From Bacillota bacterium (GTDB lineage Bacteria; Bacillota; Clostridia; Acetivibrionales; DSM-1351), in contig JAEZUC010000145.1 of NCBI GenBank assembly GCA_023443515.1, positions 1 through 5,069 on the forward strand: a stretch of DNA of 5,069 nucleotides, read 5' to 3'. Positions 4,792 through 5,069 of this stretch are shown one piece after another. Each line of letters opens with the position of its first letter. Position 1 is the stretch's first letter. The position numbers were made by a program, and so were the translations under genes. Under the pieces are notes generated by a model, which was not told the DNA's origin, ran no database searches, and was given only the letters and a program-made list of their open reading frames with translations.

Positions 4792-5069
4792 ATGAGTTGT
4801 ATCGGTATTGTAGGTAATGACAATGTAGGAAATGCTATAGCTCTTCATTTTTCAAACAAAGGCTATAATGTTAAGGTTTTAAATGTCAATGAGAATGGTG
4901 AATATGACGGGAATCTTGAAAAAAGGATTACAAGAATTAGAAATATAAAGGGAAAATTCGTTGAAGTTTCAACTGAGGATAAGTCTATAAAATGGATTGA
5001 AAGCTATGAAGAACTGTTAAATGTTGAGTTTCTAATAGAAGCAATTCATGGAACAAAAGAATTTAAACA
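4792..5069 (+). CDS. 3-hydroxyacyl-CoA dehydrogenase-like Rossmann protein (3' partial)
   Basis: The frame stays open from the ATG to the window end (92 full codons plus two bases). Residues 3-32 show the beta-alpha-beta start of a dinucleotide-binding fold: CIGIVGNDNVGNAIALHF, then GYNVKVLNV. VEFLIEAIHGTKEFK (78-92) corresponds to the conserved LVIEA-x(5)-K segment of the 3-hydroxyacyl-CoA dehydrogenase N-terminal domain, as in Hbd and FadB. Two hallmarks are altered. The glycine-rich loop reads GNDNVG (8-13), with Asp10 in place of the middle glycine. The acidic residue that normally ends the second strand and binds the NAD ribose is Asn31. The linker between the second strand and the IEA strand (about residues 33-77) also seems shorter than in Hbd. 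The catalytic His/Glu residues and the C-terminal domain lie beyond the window. Family membership is probable; enzymatic activity is uncertain. It has its own ribosome binding site and lies behind a probable terminator, so it seems to be transcribed separately from the activator. Confidence 0.85.
   Translation, partial: MSCIGIVGNDNVGNAIALHFSNKGYNVKVLNVNENGEYDGNLEKRITRIRNIKGKFVEVSTEDKSIKWIESYEELLNVEFLIEAIHGTKEFK

Overview
The window is AT-rich, has G-rich Shine-Dalgarno sequences, and is codon-biased toward AGA and ATA. Together with a strictly anaerobic-type enzyme activator, this points to a low-GC Firmicute, most likely a member of the Clostridia, possibly the Ruminiclostridium/cellulolytic group. 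That assignment is inference from composition and gene content; no taxonomic marker gene is present.

Layout, all on the + strand. (1) Positions 2-2944 hold the 3' part of a very large gene whose start lies upstream of the window. The visible product is a multidomain, probably exported beta-rich protein. It contains what looks like a von Willebrand factor A (vWA)-type domain split by a Gly/Tyr/Ser-rich insertion with GYSG repeats, followed by several Ig/PKD-like modules and a calcium-loop motif. (2) Positions 2945-3199 are a non-coding gap. It ends in a promoter with perfect -35 and -10 hexamers and a palindrome at the predicted transcription start. (3) Positions 3200-3526 encode a 108-residue soluble, mostly helical protein of unknown function. 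(4) Positions 3527-3805 are a non-coding gap rich in inverted repeats, including two pairs of mutually exclusive pairings. The second pair lies just upstream of the next ribosome binding site. (5) Positions 3806-4579 encode a complete ATP-dependent, [4Fe-4S]-bridged activator of the 2-hydroxyacyl-CoA dehydratase / benzoyl-CoA reductase family (HgdC-like). (6) Positions 4580-4791 are a gap with a probable long-loop intrinsic terminator, then a 27-bp dyad placed just ahead of the next ribosome binding site. (7) Positions 4792-5069 are the first 92 codons of a Rossmann-fold protein resembling the NAD-binding domain of 3-hydroxyacyl-CoA dehydrogenase, but with the hallmark glycine and acidic residue replaced.

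The genes do not form one obvious operon. Each is separated from the next by more than 200 bases, with its own candidate control signals. The activator and the dehydrogenase-like gene could both belong to CoA-ester or anaerobic radical metabolism, but no dehydratase subunit is visible, so that link is only suggestive. I see no tRNA, rRNA, CRISPR array, insertion sequence or known riboswitch class. The most interesting material is the split vWA-like domain and the structured intergenic regions on either side of the activator gene.
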